Assembly: GCF_030077735.1 (NCBI RefSeq)
Contig: NZ_JASJEU010000025.1
Span: forward strand, 62,001 to 126,000
Source of the DNA: Gordonibacter faecis
Lineage (GTDB): Bacteria; Actinomycetota; Coriobacteriia; Coriobacteriales; Eggerthellaceae
Direction: 5' to 3'
DNA: 64,000 nucleotides
The position numbers and the translations under genes were made by a program. The notes under the pieces are model-generated. The model was not told where the DNA came from and searched no databases. It was given only the letters and a program-made list of their open reading frames with translations. Positions 61,618 to 64,000 of the stretch are shown one piece after another. Each line of letters starts with the position of its first letter. The first letter of the stretch is position 1.

Positions 61618-61899
61618 CTACTTCCGCACGAACGTATACACGCCGTAGCCGATCGCGGAGGCAACGAGCACCGCCGCTTCCGCCAAGACAAAGGGCACCG
61701 CGGATTCACGGGCGAGCACGACACAGGCTATGGCTGCGAGGAAAAGGACGGCGAACGACAACAGCACGCCAAGCATCAAAGCTCCTGCGTGGCCCAAGTT
61801 GCTGGTGTCGGTCACCCGCCTCGTCATTCGCAATCCGAAAAACAACGGCAGCACGCCCGCGACTCCGGAAAGCGCCCCTAAAACGATAGCCAGTACCAT
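61618..61899 (-). CDS. atpI: AtpI-like small membrane protein upstream of atpB
   Basis: 93 residues if started at ATG 61897-61899, after GCGGGA; a GTG 33 bases upstream is possible. Three or four hydrophobic segments (MVLAIVLGALSGVAGVLPLF, ALMLGVLLSFAVLFLAAIAC and VLAEAAVLVASAIGYGVYTF) and the position just before atpB fit ATP synthase protein I, a helper for c-ring assembly or Mg handling. Sequence conservation in this family is low, so the call rests mainly on position. 61933-62205 upstream shows no gene; a TTATTATAC box there may be the operon promoter. Confidence 0.65.
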   Translation of the reverse strand: MVLAIVLGALSGVAGVLPLFFGLRMTRRVTDTSNLGHAGALMLGVLLSFAVLFLAAIACVVLARESAVPFVLAEAAVLVASAIGYGVYTFVRK

Positions 61900-62205
61900 A
61901 TCCCGCTTTCGATCCGTGCGCTCTGCGCGCACCCTAGTAAACCGGTACGTATAATAACGGCAAGTTCTTAGTTAACTTACGAGAAGATAACAAAATCTTT
62001 CATTTTTCGGGTGAGTGGATGGTTAAAAGCGGCAGAAAACTGAATAATCTGCACGCTACGGTGTGTCAAACCGTATATTCCCTGCGGGATTGGCGGGGCG
62101 TGAATTGCTAGCGCTGTTATCCCATATCAGAGGCATGCTGGGGCGGTGAACGGTCGTGCGCTGGTGGGCGCGCGTGCAGCGCGGTGGCCGCGGCGCGCGC
62201 CTGTG

Positions 62206-62664
62206 CTAGCCTTCGAAGACCCGCAGTTTCATGCCCGCCTCTTCGAGCATGGACATGGCCAGCTCGTCGGGATACGGGTTCTGGTAGATGATTTCCTCGA
62301 TGCCGGCGTTGATGAGCATCTTGGCGCACACGACGCAGGGCTGCGTGTTTACGTAGATGGACGCTCCCGTGATGTTGATGCCGTAGCGGGCGGCCTGAAT
62401 GATGGCGTTCTGCTCGGCGTGCAAACCGCGGCAGATTTCGTGGCGCTGGCCACTGGGGACACCCAGCTGCTGGCGCAGACACCCCGTCTCGGCGCAGTGG
62501 CGCATGCCCGTGGGAACACCGTTGTAGCCCGTGGCCAGGATGCGGCGATCCTTCACGATGACGGCCCCTACCCCACGGCGCAAACACGTGGTACGCGTAG
62601 CGACTTCGTTCGCTAGTTTCATGAAGTATTCGTCCCAGCTGGGGCGATGATCAATTGGTTCCAT
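62206..62664 (-). CDS. dCMP/cytidine deaminase family protein
   Basis: 152 residues. The zinc site CRGLHAEQNAIIQAARYG (His and catalytic Glu) and NTQPCVVCAKMLINAGIEEI (two Cys ligands) are complete; an additional ATGYNGVPTGMRHCAE and HEICR loop is characteristic of dCMP deaminases, which have a larger insertion for the allosteric site. It makes dUMP from dCMP for thymidylate synthesis. It lies beside upp, glyA and, on the other side, the ATP synthase operon. Confidence 0.93.
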   Translation of the reverse strand: MEPIDHRPSWDEYFMKLANEVATRTTCLRRGVGAVIVKDRRILATGYNGVPTGMRHCAETGCLRQQLGVPSGQRHEICRGLHAEQNAIIQAARYGINITGASIYVNTQPCVVCAKMLINAGIEEIIYQNPYPDELAMSMLEEAGMKLRVFEG

Positions 62665-62736
62665 GTTGTCTCTTTTCTACCTGCTTGTCCGGGGAAGGGC
62701 TCGGCAGCACTCAGTCGCTCAAACAGTCCTGAGCTC

Positions 62737-62770
62737 GCACGAACAGCCCACTGGGCTGTTCGGCTCGTGC
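62737..62770. repeat. hairpin upstream of the dCMP deaminase gene
   Basis: ACAGCCC-ACT-GGGCTGT is nested inside a GCACGA/TCGTGC outer stem. It lies 75-105 bases upstream of the deaminase start in a 388-base gap without genes (62665-63052). A regulatory hairpin or part of a repeat; no U-run. Confidence 0.4.
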
Positions 62771-62914
62771 GGAACTCGCTTGGTGAGTACCGCCACACCC
62801 CTCCCCTCCAAGGTGGTTGAAAACTATTTTGCGCAGTCAACGCCGTTCGCTTCTCCGTCCCGCTTCATGAAACTGCTCACTCATGGGGGGGTTCAACCTA
62901 AGATGTAGACCTTC

Positions 62915-63047
62915 TTGTCATCCTGAGCGGAGCGCCTCTGGCGCGGAGTCGAAGGATCCCGTTTGGCGATAGCAGGGGATCTTCCAGCTGGCGCCGCTCG
63001 GGATCCTTCGACTACGGCGGCTTTGCCGCCTTCGCTCAGGATGACAA
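62915..63047. repeat. 133-bp large inverted repeat with GTCATCCTGAGCG arms
   Basis: Left arm TTGTCATCCTGAGCG...GAGTCGAAGGATCCC and right arm GGGATCCTTCGACT...CGCTCAGGATGACAA pair over most of 45 bases each, around a GC-rich centre. One arm also occurs at 35376-35389. It is six bases from the upp stop and may end its transcript, but its repeated arms mark it as a dispersed palindromic element. Confidence 0.65.
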
Positions 63048-63052
63048 TCTAA

Positions 63053-63688
63053 CTACTTCGTGCCAAAAATGCGGTCGCCGGCGTCGCCGAGACCGGGGAC
63101 TATGTAGGCGTGGTCGTTTAGGCCCTCGTCGATGGCGCAGGTGTAGATTTGCACGTCCGGGTCGGCGGCGAGGACGGTCTCGATGCCCACGGGGGCTGCC
63201 ACCAGCACTACCAGCTTGATGTTCTTCACGCCCTGCTTGCGCAGATACGCGATGGCAGCGGTGGCGCTGCCGCCGGTGGCGAGCATGGGATCCACCACTA
63301 GCACGTCACGCTGGGCGATGCTGTCGGGCAGTTTCGCGTAGTACTCGTGCGGCTCGTGGGTGTCGGGGTCGCGGTACATGCCAAGGTGCCCCACGAACGT
63401 GGACGGCATGAGTTCTTGCAGGCCTTCCACCATGCCGAGGCCAGCGCGCAGAATGGGGACGATGACCATTTTCTTGCCCGCCACCTGCTTGCACTGGGCG
63501 GTGCAGATGGGGGTTTCCACCTCGACGTCTTCCAGCGCCAAATCGCGCGTGGCTTCGTAGCCCTCGAACATGGCGAGCTCGCGCACGAGGGCGCGGAAGT
63601 CCTTGGAGGACGTGTTCTTGTTGCGCAGCTTCGAGAGCTTGTGCTGCACCATCGGATGGTCGACCACCGTTACGCGTTCATACTGCAT
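63053..63688 (-). CDS. upp: uracil phosphoribosyltransferase
   Basis: 211 residues with AAAGG seven bases before the ATG. The family blocks are VTVVDHPMVQHKLSKLRNKN, VPILRAGLGMVEGLQELMPS, the PRPP loop VLVVDPMLATGGSATAAIAY, and the C-terminal YIVPGLGDAGDRIFGTK. It salvages uracil to UMP. It follows glyA by 21 bases on the same strand, so the two are probably one transcript. Confidence 0.97.
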   Translation of the reverse strand: MQYERVTVVDHPMVQHKLSKLRNKNTSSKDFRALVRELAMFEGYEATRDLALEDVEVETPICTAQCKQVAGKKMVIVPILRAGLGMVEGLQELMPSTFVGHLGMYRDPDTHEPHEYYAKLPDSIAQRDVLVVDPMLATGGSATAAIAYLRKQGVKNIKLVVLVAAPVGIETVLAADPDVQIYTCAIDEGLNDHAYIVPGLGDAGDRIFGTK

Positions 63689-63709
63689 GGTTTGCCTTTC
63701 CTTACTATA

Positions 63710-64000
63710 TTAGTAGTTCAGTTCCGGGTAGAGGGGGTGGGCGGCGAGGAGGGTTTCTACCTGCTTGCGGACGTCGGCGAGGGTGGACTCGTCGTTTGCG
63801 TTGAAGACGGTGCGGGCGATGAGTTGGCCTACCTCGTAGAAGTCATCGGCCGTGAAGCCACGGGTGGTGGCTGCGGCGCTGCCCACGCGGATGCCGCTGG
63901 TGACAAACGGGCTGCGGGTTTCGTTGGGGATGGAGTTCTTGTTCACCGTAAGGCCCACGCTCTCAAGCAGCTTCTCGGCATCCTTGCCGGTGACGTCGGC
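63710..64000 (-). CDS. glyA: serine hydroxymethyltransferase, C-terminal part (cut by window edge)
   Basis: The 96 visible residues read ADVTGKDAEKLLESVGLTVN then KNSIPNETRSPFVTSGIRVG, the conserved end of the PLP-dependent glycine hydroxymethyltransferase fold, with RVGSAAATTRGFTADDFYEV and LLAAHPLYPELNY at the C-terminus. The start lies beyond 64000. It interconverts serine and glycine with tetrahydrofolate, feeding one-carbon metabolism along with the deaminase and upp nearby. Confidence 0.96.
   Translation of the reverse strand, partial: ADVTGKDAEKLLESVGLTVNKNSIPNETRSPFVTSGIRVGSAAATTRGFTADDFYEVGQLIARTVFNANDESTLADVRKQVETLLAAHPLYPELNY

Overview
The window is a high-GC actinobacterial chromosome segment, most likely from an anaerobic Coriobacteriia of the Eggerthellaceae type. 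The pointers are a cytoplasmic-type molybdopterin oxidoreductase with a small Fe-S subunit, a divergent LuxR-type regulator carrying about 12 membrane helices, two CrtI/PYROXD2-like flavoproteins with anion and sodium symporters, and an F-type ATP synthase operon. The assignment is inferred from gene content; no rRNA or tRNA gene was seen.

Layout. 1-2230: end of an unknown gene, a 361-bp inverted-repeat (MITE-like) element, two divergent small HTH genes, an orphan HEPN protein and a lipocalin-like protein. 2234-14762: a lower-GC integrated element of about 12.5 kb lying in the 3' end of ychF. A displaced copy of the last 27 ychF codons marks its far end, and the functional ychF (14682-15746) marks the other. 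The element carries a tyrosine integrase with an in-frame TGA beside its active site, an Xre regulator behind a perfect operator, a serine resolvase, an AEP-type primase/replication protein, and cargo of small membrane proteins, a DUF4238 protein, an HTH protein, a zinc-ribbon membrane protein and a Ser-rich lipoprotein. It also holds two related ~88-nt non-coding elements.

15.7-40.7 kb: mostly housekeeping and transport genes. These are a Gly-Tyr-Glu repeat protein followed by two overlapping U32-type genes, an NSS symporter, asnB, an SSS symporter, a metallophosphatase-radical SAM (ArsS-like) fusion that shares a promoter sequence with the SSS gene, truA, dnaE, an MFS transporter broken by one amber codon, an M20 peptidase, a C_GCAxxG_C_C protein, small regulators, GNAT, DUF6504, dinB, and a B3/B4-domain gene behind a structured leader that ends in a terminator. 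40.7-41.3 kb: a Phd/RelE-type toxin-antitoxin pair.

41.3-49.1 kb: a probable catabolic cluster of two tandem PYROXD2-like FAD enzymes, a 95-aa protein, a DASS transporter and an SSS transporter, divergent from a TetR regulator. 49.1-54.4 kb: a redox operon of molybdoenzyme, Fe-S protein, four-helix membrane protein and a small protein with three ApbE-type flavinylation-like sequences, divergent from the LuxR membrane regulator. 54.4-54.8 kb: a second MITE-like element. 54.9-61.9 kb: atpIBEFHAGDC (minus strand). 62.2-64.0 kb: dCMP deaminase, upp and the end of glyA.

The most unusual items are the triple flavinylation-motif protein in the molybdoenzyme operon, the GEGYG-repeat/U32 operon, the ychF-targeting element with its paired non-coding elements, the MITE family with ~80-bp terminal inverted repeats, and the structured leader before the B3/B4 gene.
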